A stretch of 64,000 nucleotides of DNA from Acorus gramineus (Eukaryota; Streptophyta; Magnoliopsida; Acorales; Acoraceae), in assembly GCA_030737835.1 (NCBI GenBank), contig CM060847.1:16282656-16346655 (forward strand), given 5' to 3'. Position numbers and translations under genes: made by a program. Shown piece after piece: positions 51,232 to 62,999 of this stretch. Every line of letters starts with the position of its first letter. Positions within the stretch are counted from its first letter, which is position 1. The notes below the pieces were generated by a model, which did no database searches, was not told where the DNA came from, and saw nothing but the letters and a program-made list of their open reading frames with translations.

Positions 51232-53360
51232 ATTATTGTTTTGTATGATTTGAAAATATGTCACTTATTTCTTTGTTTTGAAGATTGATGTCTTTAGAAT
51301 TTAACATCCTATCTTTTCTCCAAAGAGAGGGTATCGGGCAACTTTTTTAAAGTTCGGTATATCACTAAAGATCTCTTAAAAAAATATTGCAACCATGATA
51401 CATTATACATGCATAATGGTATTATCAGAAATAGATAAGTTCAATTGCTCTGAAAATTATCAGGTTTTATTATATTTATATATTGTTTTTGTTTTTAATG
51501 TGATGCTATAATAAAAATAAAAATAATAATTTTAATTACCATGTTATCATAATTAAAATTAAATTATTATAAACATATCAAATCAAATTGTTATGATGAA
51601 AATAAACTATTATCACATCATTTTATTCAAAATTAAACTGTTATAAATACAACAAATCATGATGAACTAATTGATCTTGTTCTTAAAAAAAAATCCCAAG
51701 TCATGTAACAGAAAGACAAATTCAGCCCCTTTACGGTGGCGACTCCATTTTCTGATACCTCCCCCCTCCCTCCTCCCCCTTCCCCTGATGGCGGCGCCCT
51801 CTGCCGCAGCCAGCCCATCTTCTTCTCGTCAGGCTCCCGCCCCATGTGCGAACCCACCACCGGCGAAGACGCGAACGGCTCGGATTTGATCTGACCCTTC
51901 TCAGCAACGACAGTTCGAATAGGAATATTGGGGTCGGAGAGTTGGACGGACTCGGGAGAGAGACGGATTCGGAGCTGCACATCAATCCCAGGTTTGGGGA
52001 CTTGCAAGATCTCGTGATTGTTCGATCAAAATTATTCATTTCTGTTTTACGGTTATTTAAACACCAATAAATTTACATGAACATTTTTTTTTTTTTTTTT
52101 ACCAGCAGCACTGTATGATGTTTACAGTTATGCACGGAGGCTGTGTTTGGATGTGAGATTTTTTAAAAGCTGAAAAACTGTTTTTGAACAAATTTGGATC
52201 TTTGATTTTGACAACAACAATGTTTGGGTCGTAACTATTGCTTCTTATTTTTCCTGGGGTTGGAGGAAGATGTATGAAACTTCAAAAATATATACAAGAT
52301 ATCAATTTGGATGATGGTGGCAATATGGATACCCCATCAGGAGGAGAATCAGAAAGTGCATTCTTTTCATGAAAGGTTTCACCAAATCAAACAATGAAGT
52401 AGACAATCATAATTGACAAAGACTGTACCAGAGATCGGAGATTGTATCGGTTGTCTCTCTTTGTTAGGATGGCCTAATTGAAAAAAAGATTATATCTTTT
52501 TGTGAATATAAGTTTGTGAAATGGTAGAATTAGAGGTTGTATATGAAAGTTCAATACAAGAGGTTTTTATTTTGGGTAGAGATTATATGTCGTTAATTTG
52601 GATCACTCAATGACTATGGTGCTTCTCAAAGAGGTCTGAAGATATTCTTCATGTTCCTACATTAACTGCCATCAGAAGCAACCACAGAAAATTAAAATTA
52701 AATATACATGTTTGAAGAAACTCTATTCCAGTAAGCTCATAAAAATAAAGTCATAATATAAATGAATTCAGCCAATGTGCGCAATAAAAGCTAAATTTTT
52801 GCAGGATATCAAAATAAGTATTTCATTGTAGATGAACAACTTCAGGAAGCTAAGATCAATGATCCTATCCCATCTGCTAGCAAGAGATATGTAGTGTAGG
52901 GGCAAAAGGATCACTTAGGCTGCATATTAGGGTTCATCTGACTTGTTTCATTTATCAGAATAAGTGGTAACATGAGCCTATCTTGGAGCAATTAAGAAAC
53001 CACATCTGCTACAAGTTCTGTTGCACTGTGAATGATAGAGCATTATCATTGTTGAAAAGCACTAGAAAAAATATGCAATATCTGAAGGTTCAAAAAGAAA
53101 CTCAGGCTTCAAACTGATGAAATCCAGACAACATTTGAAATGAGAATTAATGTATTCCATTGACAACATTAAGCTGAATAGCAGCAAGAGAAATTTCATG
53201 AAAATAATGCGTGGTTACATTTATGGGGATTAGGAAGATCAAGTACATCAGAACTTACATTTTGAGGTCAGTTATGAAACAAAAAATATGATCAGTACAT
53301 AGCTTTACAATGGATCCTCATAGTCATCTCATTCTCCTAGGCTACTTCCATTGCTATGGC
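51232..53360. other. Spacer with a GC-rich duplicated block
   Basis: A GC-rich stretch at about 51,700-52,030 stands out from AT-rich surroundings. Its start (GACAAATTCAGCCCCTT, then GTGGCGACTCCATTTTCTGAT, and later GTGCGAACCCACCACCGGCG) recurs at 63,920-64,000 downstream of copy 3, so it belongs to the duplicated unit. Open frames on both strands disagree and end early, so no protein is called; it may be a noncoding leader or a lost gene's first exon. The remainder to 53,360 is the 3' flank of the WDR26-like relic. Confidence 0.5.
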
Positions 53361-56300
53361 CTATATACCACTGCTGATTGGCATTAGATATTTAGATGTG
53401 CCCCATATGCGGATCGTTCCGTCCTCGCTAGCTGATGCCAACATGTGAGGATTTGCTGGATTCCAACTGACACTGACAACCATTCCCGAGTGCCTGGACA
53501 ATATCTGTTTTGGCTCCCCTGATCCTTTGTGCCATATATGGACCTTCAAATTATAGAGAAAATGGTTCTAGAAATGAGACTGCGAATCAAAAAGATATCA
53601 CTGAGGGTGTAAAGGGTGAACAAGTCAATTATAGAATATAATCAATATAGTATACAATATTACATGGAAATGCGATCAACCACCCAAAGTCATAATGGTT
53701 GCAAATACCTGTTCAGGCAGAGGCGAGGCCTCAATTCCAGATTATCATCTATAATCCACCAATTGAATATAGACTAACTTAGTCATGTCAAATTCCACAT
53801 TAATAGAGTTTATCAAAAAAATGGGCATCAGCCTTTCTGCTTGTCCTACAAGGTGCAGCATATAGCCTATATATATATACCATTAAACAAAATTTTTTTA
53901 TAGCTGCAGAAAAATCTGGAGAGGAATAGATATGAACATATTGAAAGTTTTAGAAAACTCTGGCTCTATATAGACTGGCTTTATAAGTAAAAAGAGGCCT
54001 CTGAACTCTTGTTCTGGCTTTACAATTTAGAAAATGAGGACTCACCATCAATTTATGTTTTAGGAAGAACCAATGGACTCTTGAGCAAAAACACCATTTT
54101 TTTTATACCAATGATCTCCAGAGATTAATTGTCAAAAAACAAGAAATAACAAAATGGGAATCAGTAGAAATGTTTTATACCTGTGAATCCTTGCTTCCAC
54201 TGGCAATGAAAGCTTTCTCAAGACCTCCCATGCGAGACCTTATAACATAACGTTTGCATTTGCGGCCCTTATATGTACACATGAGCTTTGGATTACTTTT
54301 TATGCTCCACAAATGAATTTTTTGATTTCGAAGATCTGCTAGCAAGAAATCACCATCCCTTGACAAAGAGAATGAATGGATAGTACTTGCTTCTTTAATT
54401 AGCCTACTGTCACTTCCCCTTGTCTCGAGCAACTGAATGACTTTTTCCTTACACATGCGCACCACCCATTTGAAATCGGTGGTGACAGTGGCATAACGTT
54501 CCAAACACAATTTAGCAATCTCTGAATCCCTTGGATTGATGAAAATGTCTTTCTGCCAACAAACAATGCATTTCCCATCGAGAACATGAGATATCATGTC
54601 ATTGGATAACACGCATTCTTGAACGCATTCTCCAGTACTCACATCCCATTGTCAGACATCCTTCCATGTCCCACATGTGAAGAGCTGACTGTCATCAGGG
54701 CTCCAAGCAACTGTCTCAATGGGTTCCCGAAGACCAGTTAGTCTGTGTTTTACTGACAGTTTTCCGATCTCTGGAACCTAAATAAAATTAAAACAATCAT
54801 TTTTTTCCCCAAGGGATAGAAAGTAGATATCAATACATGAATAACTACAATGCCCCAGCTGTGAAAAATGAGAATTCAGGAGGAAAACATTCCAATTGTG
54901 GAGGCATAACAGTTAACTTGCATCCATTGCAGAAGTTGTGAAAAATGAGAATTCATAAGACCCCCTGCCTGACTTCTCAAATGTTCCTGCTCAATTTCTC
55001 TAAGAAACATAGCAAAAGGTATGTGAAGTTTATCCACTCTTTAAGTTATTATTACATATCTCATGAATTCTTTTACATAATTTGTTTTTCAAGGGCTCAG
55101 CATTAATTAATAACATAATCACTTATTGTTCATCACATGGATGTGGGTGTAAAAGAGTTGCCATCTTGTTTCAGAAACCAATATATTTTTGTCACACACA
55201 CATGTTAGCAGAAGCACTTTGTTAGAACCTTCAAATTACATTATACAATTAAGAACAAGAACTGAACACAAATTACTATATGCTTCCGGTTGCCAATTCA
55301 AGGTTTAAAATATCTGTACTTCATCCTTTTCCATTTTCCGGCTTCCAGATCATACAAGATTTATAAAGTAATACCACAAGGAGAATAAAATGACTCGGTG
55401 GAAAATAAGAGAAGTTTAAAACAGCACCACAGACTTAGCTACCTCTTGACAGGGTGATAAATGAGACAGGAACTAAAACTCAGTGCATTTCAAGTCTGTC
55501 AAACAACAAAATGTTAAGTTCAAAGGATTTCTGAATCTTCTGTATAAAAAAGTTTACCTCCCATATAATTGCAGTTTTATCACTTGATGAGGAAACCATC
55601 AATTTTCCGTTATTAGAGAAACTCACGACATAAGCTCCTGCACTGTGATCCAGCAGTGTCTGGGCAAATAAATAAACAACTTTAGGGGACAATCTAGCCT
55701 TCAATTGAATTTGTGCAGATGAATCCTTATGTGATCTTATTTATATACAATCAAAACACAGACAAGATGGTCTAAATAGATCTTGTTCCGAAATATCTTA
55801 TGTGAATGAAAAAAAAAAAAAAGATACGCATAATTTGATTGTTGTCATTAACCATAGCACAAAGCAAGAGAAAAGTAGAAGTTTCTGTGAGAATGGAACA
55901 AAAACAACAAGCATAACAGCCAAGAAATAAACATTTAGACCTGAAATGACTAAATAAGACAAAAATCAATGTGCATACCTTCAGTAGATATTGTTGTTTG
56001 AACATGTAGTTATTCTTGGATGAAAATTTAGTCTGAGGAAGTATTCACATAAAATAATTTCAACAATGCTTCACCTTTCCTTCGTTTTACAAGCCTTGCT
56101 GGCCTTGCTAAAAGCCTAAAACTTAACTCAAAGAAGTGTTATGGATCCTCACTGGCCACAGCAGATCATTTCTGCAGGTTTCTTACAAACTATAGATCAT
56201 TTCTGCAGGTCTCTTACAAGCATCCATGATTCATATAATTTTCAATATCCAAGAATCAGAATTTGAACACTAAATAATCTCATAAAAAATAGGTATGCTA

Positions 56301-57194
56301 CTAGACAATAGGTTTGGTCCCGTATGTCACATCCATATGCCATTCAACAAATAATCTCTGTAAAAAATGAGTGCCTTCCAATTCTAAATCTATGTTGTTT
56401 CTTTGCCATTTTAACTTCACATGTTATTTCCCTAGCATTTACACATTACTCTGAACCTGTTTTCAGATCAACTTAGTTTATATTTGCATTACCTTTAGAA
56501 ATCAAACAACCTCTAAGAAGGTCAATCAACTCAAAAAAAGGAACATAAATATTTTGATAATAAGGGAGGTTTCCTGCATCATATATAGAGCCTGACCTGT
56601 ATTGTATAAGAAGGAATCCAGTCTTCCTTTCTGCACTGATGATCCCAATATAAAGACACGGAGCTGTCCAGGGAGTTGTGGAAAACACAATCCTTACACT
56701 GTGAGTAGAGCTTGTTCAACCAAATGCTCTAGCCTTCTTTCGAAAATCATGATTTCAGGAGGAAATAACTTCTGTAACTTCTTCAGCAATGCGCCTGCCA
56801 ATTCCTCATCAGAATATCTAATCCTCTTGTGCTGTTGAGAACAAATGAGACAACGTGAAAGTTGATGCACCTTCTTCTCATCAGTGCAATTTGGAGTAAT
56901 TTTTTTTGTCTCAGTGTGTTCAAAGCATCCATTTCCTTGTTCTTGTCAAGAAGCTCAAAAAACTTCTGCTCCCATATCAGGAATGATGCATGCTTCAAAA
57001 TGTTTTCATCCTCTAAACCGAGTTTGTGCAAGGTAGCCACACTTTCGTTCCATTTTCCTTTATGCATTTGGTCTATAAATGCATTCGCCTCAGATGAGCG
57101 CAATGTTACTTCCGACTCTTGTTCAAGTAGAGCTGCACTCTTATCATAACCAATTAACTCCTCTGATATTTGTTCCAGCATCGTATCTTCCAGA
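53361..57194 (-). pseudogene. WDR26: WDR26-like LisH/CTLH/WD40 gene, disabled
   Basis: Four recognisable exons: 57194-56597, 55659-55558, 54777-54181, 53543-53361. The first holds a LisH/CTLH region (ELIGYDKSAALLEQESEVTL; KGKWNESVATLHKLGLEDEN; FLIWEQKFFELLDKNKEM), the others WD40 blades (VSFSNNGKLMVSSSSDKTAI; VAWSPDDSQLFTCG; IHSFSLSRDGDFLLADLRNQ; VSWNPANPHMLASASEDGT). Intact relatives are subunits of the CTLH/GID ubiquitin ligase. The Arg/Pro-rich N-terminal extension of plant WDR26 is absent; the first ATG is at 57,181. Lesions: frameshift at the A8 tract (56,900-56,907), frameshift near 56,700 (VEQALL then Q-C-K-D-C-V-F-H), and TGA at 54,652-54,654 where intact relatives have Arg (...DV-stop-QWDVSTGEC). 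The middle of exon three is divergent. Probably a decaying duplicate; an error at A8 cannot explain all three breaks. Confidence 0.85.
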
Positions 57195-58627
57195 CTGCCA
57201 AGGACATTTAAAGCAACAGACCACAAATGAAAAACCACACAAATAAAGCATTTCCAGTAACCAACAAGAACAGTGAAGTCAACAAAAAAAAAAAAAAAAA
57301 AAGGCACAAGACTCTAGACCTCCAGGAACGCCCAACAATGAAGATTTTACACAAATACAAAAATTAGATGCTAAAAAAATCATCTAAAGGAGTAAGTGAT
57401 CCAAAAAAAAAAAAAATTATAAAATATAAAACTTCAAGAAACGGAGCATACATGAAATCCCCACAAACATATCATTGCAATCTACCCAAAACTAACACTA
57501 AAATTATGAAAAACAATGACACAGCATCCTATACCCCCAAAGGCACCCAACAAGGGAGATTCCACAAAAATACCAAAAGAAGGAAATTTTACAAAATTCA
57601 TCTAATTAACAGAGAATGTAATCCGTAATATCAGTTCAAGAAACAATACTGACATGAAAGTTCCATAAACAGATCATACAGTGCACAACAGGAACAATAA
57701 AATTAGAGAAAAAACGATAGATATTCCAAGAAAACAAATAAAAATTCGATATATTACAAAGTTCATCCAAGAAAGTGATCCATAAATTTTTTTTTCAAGA
57801 AACGGAGACATACAAGAAAACCCCCCAAATAAATCATCACAAAACAGTAAAATCAGAGATGATTAAACGGAGTACTCCCTCCAAGAACCCAAAATCTTCC
57901 CCAAACAAGTACCCAGTTGTCTAAAGAACCAAATTGACACTGCAAGATCTGGCATTGATCAAAATCCTTCATACCCAATTGAAGAATCAGTTCAAACAAT
58001 GGAGAATTGGGAGATAAACAAAGAAAGAAAGAAACCGATACCCAGATTAAGGATCGTGTTCTTGCACTGTATTTGTTTGCAGCCTTGAAGAGAGGAAGAG
58101 ACAGAGAGGGGTTTTAAAATGAGTGTGCTGATGCGCGCGGAAATGCATCCGGGTCTTTAAAAAGAGTTTGTCGACTATAAACTTCCTTTAGGAGGGCATA
58201 TTTGAAAATCAGTATTTTCAAAAGAGACCCTATTTTGATAAAGAACTATGCAGAGATCCTTTTCTGAATATAAGTTTACACCTCTGAAAATGAAAGTTCA
58301 CTATATGGGGAGATATTAAGGAAGCTATTAGTTCCCAATGTAGACCTGGAATTATTAAATGAGACAAAATCACTGTTTAAATTTTAAATTGTATCTCAAT
58401 TTTATTATTAAGATTTTATCTGAATATTAAAATGTCATATATTTAATGATTTAAAATTTTCATTATATTTATTGAAATTGAGATAAAATTCAAAATAATT
58501 TTATCCATTAATATTTAGATACAATTAAATATTTTAATTTTGTTTCACTTTTATTTGATTTTATTTTAATTTTAAACCCTATCTAGCATATAACAAAGAT
58601 ATTGCATTCCGTGTTTTTATAAACAAA
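57195..58627. other. 5' region of the WDR26-like relic and AT-rich spacer
   Basis: On the minus strand a possible untranslated first exon lies at about 58,040-58,110 (CTCTCTGTCTCTTCC-like leader, then a GTATCGG donor), separated from the first coding exon by about 850 bases of A-rich intron. From 58,150 to 58,627 the sequence is AT-rich and no gene is seen. Confidence 0.45.
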
Positions 58628-58916
58628 GGGCCTGTTTGGATAGGAGTATTGGGTGCTTGGATTGTGATTCTCAATCCCAATCGAGGTCAATAAGTTGTTT
58701 GGATAAACTTTAAAATAGGGATTGGAATTGAGAGAGTGGGATTGGGAATCCCTCTCAAGAGGTGGTATTCCCCCAATCCCAATCAAGTGGATTGAAAAAA
58801 AGATATTTTTACTTATGCTCTTCATCTCCTTTAACACATTATATATATATATAAAACATAACATATTTAATATAAATATATGTATATATATATTTAATAT
58901 AATATAATATATTAAA

Positions 58917-58965
<49 letters not shown>

Positions 58966-59143
58966 CATAATATATTAAATAAAAATAAATTATATATATA
59001 TATATTCAAGCATTAATTGTGATGCATACGCTCATAAATACTCTTGATTTACTTTATTTATATAATATATGAATAAGGAAGCTTTCATAACCTATTGATT
59101 GGATGATATGAGATTCATGTAATTTATCATAACTAATTTGCTA

Positions 59144-59176
<33 letters not shown>

Positions 59177-59374
59177 TATTTTTAAAAATATATATTTTTT
59201 ATATTGTAATCCATGCATTACCAAACACATGATTGAGATTGAGAATCTCAATCCTATTTTTTTTAATCATGTTCTTTACCAAACAGGTTGACATGATTCA
59301 CAATCCCAATCCACCTGGATTTAGAATCCCAAGATTCACAGAATCCCAATCCCACTTGTCAACCAAACATGCCC
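58628..59374. mobile_element. Non-autonomous DNA transposon, about 750 bp
   Basis: Ends GGGCCTGTTTGGATAG (left) and CCAAACATGCCC (right); sub-terminal blocks such as CAATCCCAATC appear on both sides in both orientations, giving a foldback structure. AAA flanks each end. The core contains long (TA)n runs (about 58,920-58,963 and 59,147-59,174). The ends resemble PIF/Harbinger (Tourist-like) or hAT MITEs; the flank is too short to decide. Confidence 0.65.
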
Positions 59375-59526
59375 AAAGTGCATTGGGGCCCACCCTTTGA
59401 AGGAGGCTACTCCACAAGGATAATGTTACCTCGTTACATTCAATATATTTTTTGAGTCTTAATTCTAATCCTCGTATTTTTTAATTTATTTTTAAACATA
59501 ATATATGAGTTACTTGTTTTTATAAA

Positions 59527-60240
59527 TAATGAAAACACTTCAATGAAGTATATGGATGCATATGTAAAAAAATATTTTTTTTATTAAAATATATATTTCG
59601 TTAATATGAGTATATGATCCTCACAGAACATATGATATTAGAATTAAGGGTAAACTGATTCTGTAGGAATTCGAGTTTTAAAACTGATTCTGCATAAAAC
59701 TCACCTCCTCCAGTTTTTGAAAATCACAGTTTTTATGTACTATTTGTCTGAAATCTCTGTATGCGGGAAATTGTTACAGTAAAACTGTTTAGTTGTACGA
59801 TTACAGGAAGCTGCCCAATCACACTACTATAACACACCGCGTATCACAAAAGAAAGGAAACCCGACCACAAAATGTCGCCGCCTATCTGTCAATGTTGGG
59901 TCCATTTTGAATTACCTATTCTTTGGTTGACCAAAAATTAAGTATTCCTTTTTCCCTTCCCAACACCGTAGTCCCACATCGGTTAAAACCACTTCATTGT
60001 TTCACCTTATACACAGAGTCAAACCATTCCATTGTTGAGACTTATTGGACCAAACCCCTACGCGCGCGCACACGAGGTCCAACCCATCAACCCGTGGGTT
60101 TAGATTTCTGGTGGAAAAACTAGTTAACCGGGTGTGCGCGCTCGCACGTCGCGCCTGCACACGAGGCGGGCTGGGTTGCGGGCCACACTTGGGCGCGCCC
60201 GCATGCGTGCGCAGGGGGGGGGGGTGCAAATCCCTCGAGC
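59527..60240 (+). repeat. Duplicated block, first copy (partner 61,551-62,290)
   Basis: Shares with the partner, in order: GAAAACACTTCAATGAA, TTCGTTAATATGAGTATATGA, a MITE body, ACACACCGCGTATCACAAAA, the USE-like CCCACATCGG region, and a GC-rich segment with GCGGGCCACACTTGGGCGCG. Relative to the partner this copy lacks about 20 bases of the MITE's left end (GCGTTTGGTTGTGCG is present only at 61,680). Confidence 0.85.
59971..60014 (+). promoter_or_regulatory. USE-like element plus TATA-like box, copy 2
   Basis: GTCCCACATCG at 59,971-59,981 is a perfect match to the plant snRNA upstream sequence element (RTCCCACATCG). A weak TATA-like TTATAC starts at 60,007, 25 bases later. Known USE-TATA spacing is about 33-34 for Pol II snRNA genes and 23-24 for Pol III ones, so the fit is near the Pol III type. 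No known snRNA follows. Similar motifs also occur in transposon promoters. Confidence 0.4.
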
Positions 60241-60599
60241 TTGGCCCGTATACACGGGTTTCTTTTTGTCTCTCACAACAACTTTCAAGAGTTGTTGTAA
60301 GGTTTTGTCAATGTAACAAGTAAAAACCATTGTCAATGTCAATGTAACAAGTAAAAAACATTGTCGCTATCTGACTTGGTTTTGTCAATGTAACAAGTAA
60401 AAACCATTGTCGCTTTCGTAATGTTTGGTGTAAGGTTCCAACTATTTCTCTCTCTTCTTTAAATACCCGGCCCGGAGAACGTCCTCTCCCCAACACCAAC
60501 CCTGGATCATCTCCTTAAATACCCGGAGAATCCCTCTCCGTAATCTCAAAATCCACCACCAGGCCAGGTCACCTCAACAAGGAAGCTCTAAGGCTCTTT

Positions 60600-60917
60600 A
60601 TGGGGAACATTATTTCTCCCACTTCCACAACAACTGTGAAAACCATAGCCAATATCAGCACCAATGCCCTCACCCTCTTCACTGGAGTGATGGCTACACT
60701 GCCCATGCGCAATCCAGATTCCCCGCCCCAAAAAATGCTTTTCCTGTCCTTTTTGGTGTCCTATCTCCTCATGCACGTCTTTGGTATTGCTATCAGGGTC
60801 ATATCGGAGGAGGAACATGCTCCCTTGTCCGCATGTTTTATTGTGTTCCTTGTGCTATCTGAACTCGTGCTCGCCATCGTCGCGTTAGCTATTCGCGTCT
60901 CTCTTTTCATCTTCTAA
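60600..60917 (+). CDS. Small multi-helix membrane protein, family copy 2 (105 aa)
   Basis: Same family as copy 1; not recognised. The start MGNIISPTS places Gly at 2 and Ser at 6, fitting the N-myristoylation consensus MGxxxS/T. The Pro turn (MRNPDSPPQK) and central helix (LFLSFLVSYLLMHVFGI) match copy 1. The C-terminus diverges (AIRVSLFIF) and ends one residue early because the last Glu codon is TAA. The leader carries the CGGAGAACGTCCTCTCC / CGGAGAATCCCTCTCC repeat and TTAAATA at 60,515-60,521, about 79 bases before the ATG, a plausible TATA box (another at 60,458). Its 3' flank differs from those of copies 1 and 3. Confidence 0.68.
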   Translation: MGNIISPTSTTTVKTIANISTNALTLFTGVMATLPMRNPDSPPQKMLFLSFLVSYLLMHVFGIAIRVISEEEHAPLSACFIVFLVLSELVLAIVALAIRVSLFIF

Positions 60918-61550
60918 TGATTTGCAGGTTATGATATATATGTTGAGGGTTATGTTATATATGTTATGTTATGTAATGTTACCTGTCAAAAGATTATTCG
61001 GATATGTTATATATATATGTTTTTTTTTATTTTATTTGAGGGTCTTGTTGTAATATTGGGTTATGTTATATATGTTGTATTATTGGTTTGGTTATGTTAT
61101 ATTTTTTGTTTTTGTTTGAAAAAAAGATAGACACGCACCACCCATCAATTTCATTAAGAAAAATGATTAATTAGTACAAATCTAAATTGAAATAGAAAGA
61201 AATAGAGAAAACAAAAAACCACCAATCAATTTTTGAGGTTCATGACTTGCATAGTTTGAGAATAGTAAAATGATATGTCCACTCCAATCTCTTGTGCAAT
61301 GTCAGTCCACACCAATTTTTTTTTTAAATTATACACTCTTTCATTGAAATGCATGTGGTTATATGAAATGAAATAATATTGATATGCATTAGTGTATAAA
61401 AAAATGACAATTATATTTGTGTCATACACTATTATAGAACCCCATACACTAATAGCGCAATATGTACTACGTTATCATAGTGTATGAAGCTGCAAAACGA
61501 ACTGCAAACAGATTGAATGTATCAACGCACTCTTGAGAATATATCACTAT
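60918..61550. other. 3' flank of copy 2 and AT-rich spacer
   Basis: No gene called. TATGTTATATATGTT-type words dominate 60,930-61,110. A minus-strand frame at 61,226-61,429 has no domain and is not supported. The segment 61,440-61,535 is a member of the dispersed repeat with GCAAAACGAACTGCAAA. Confidence 0.45.
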
Positions 61551-62290
61551 ATGAAAACACTTCAATGAATTATATGGATGCATATATAAAAAAATGTAAA
61601 TTCTTTTTATTAAAATATATATTTCGTTAATATGAGTATATGACCCTAACAGAACATATGATATTAGAATTAAGGGTGCGTTTGGTTGTGCGATTACAAA
61701 ACTGATTCTGTAGAAATTTGAGTTTTAAAATTGATTCTGCATGAAGCTCACCTCCCCTAGTTTTTGAAAATAACAGTTTTTATGCACTATTTATCTAAAA
61801 TCTGTGTGCGGGAAACTGTTACAGTAAAACTGTTTAATTATACGATTACAGGAAGCTGCCCAATCACGCTACTATAACACACCGCGTATCACAAAAGAAA
61901 GGAAACCCGACCACAAAATGTCGCCGCCTATCTGTTAATGTTGAGTCCATTTTGAATGACCCATTCTTTGGTTGACCAAAAATTGAGTATTCATTTTTCC
62001 CTTCCCAACACCTTAGTCCCACATCGGTTAAAACCACTTCATTGTTTCACCTTATATACAGAGTCAAACCATTCCATTGTTGAGACTTATTGGACCAAAC
62101 CCCTACACGTGCGCACACGAAGCCCAACCCATCAACCCGTGGGTTTGGATTTCTGGTGAAAAAACTAGTTAACCGGGCGTGCGCACTCGCACGTCGCGCC
62201 TGCACATGAGGTGGGTCGGGCTGGGTTGCGGGCCACACTTGGGCGCGCGCAGGGGGGGTGCAAATCCCTCGGGCTTGGCCGTATGGGCCA
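61551..62290 (+). repeat. Duplicated block, second copy, with a MITE at about 61,676-61,870
   Basis: Partner of 59,527-60,240. The MITE here keeps its left end (GTGCGTTTGGTTGTGCGATTA) and the body shared with 11,416-11,641; its right end is degraded (CCAATCACGCTACTATAACA). Confidence 0.8.
62016..62058 (+). promoter_or_regulatory. USE-like element plus TATA box, copy 3
   Basis: GTCCCACATCG at 62,016-62,026 and TATATA at 62,053-62,058, 26 bases apart. The TATA box is better here than in the partner block. What would be transcribed is unknown; the next stretch is GC-rich, and the nearest T runs are near 62,428-62,438. Confidence 0.4.
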
Positions 62291-62299
62291 AGCATTAGG

Positions 62300-62999
62300 G
62301 TGCAAATCTCTCACAACTCTTGAATGGTTTGTTTCACACTTGGGTGCAAATCTCTCACAACAACTCTTGAATGGTTTGTTTCACACTTGGGACGTTTGGT
62401 TTGGTGTAAGATTAAGTGGGTCAGCTTGGTTTTTCTTTTTATGCTTCGTAGCGACAGAGCACCGTAACTCTAACCCACATGACATGACAAGGCAAACATA
62501 CTTTCTTCTTTCTGCGAACAAATCACTGGCTTTGACCATGATTGGGACCTATGACCAAGCACTACCCTAGTGGTAAAAGAGTGAAACAATGACTAAACAA
62601 AGGATCAATAAACAAAAAAATAACAAGAAATTGCTGGGCCCAAGTTAAGACCTAAATCCCAAAGAACCCAAGTCGAAGAAAGATATAAACAAAGTTTAGA
62701 CAAAGACAAATAAAGACGAAATACAAAGCAGGGCAATAACTGAAACAAAAAGTATGATTCGATTGCAGATGGTTACACCAACGGACATTCTTCCTACCCG
62801 TGGATCTTCGGTCTCAGTCCCATACGACGATGGATGCCATGGATCAATTACTCCTTTTTAACATATACCCAGAGAACGTCCTCTCCCGAACACCAATAGA
62901 CCTGGATCATCTCCTTAAATACCCGGAGAATCCCTCTCCGTAATCTCAAAATCCACCACCAGGCCAGGTCACCTCAACAAGGAAGCTCTAAGGCTCCTT
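62300..62999 (+). other. Leader region of copy 3 with a segment not found in copy 2
   Basis: About 400 bases at 62,460-62,860 have no counterpart upstream of copy 2. From 62,870 the leader rejoins the copy 2 pattern (GAGAACGTCCTCTCCC, CTGGATCATCTCCTTAAATA, CACCAGGCCAGGTCACCTC). TTAAATA at 62,915-62,921 is the likely TATA box. No gene in the extra segment. Confidence 0.5.

Noticed and set aside
51657-52039. Minus- and plus-strand frames of 70-116 codons in the GC-rich block
   Set aside because: GC-rich DNA lacks chance stops; frames are not shared with the partial copy at 63,920, and no domain is seen.
60045-60342. Several overlapping frames in the GC-rich segment
   Set aside because: Mutually overlapping on both strands and broken in the duplicated block at 62,090-62,290; the chance product of GC-rich DNA.
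61226-61429. Minus-strand 67-codon frame
   Set aside because: No domain, no splice support, AT-rich flank; insufficient evidence for a gene.
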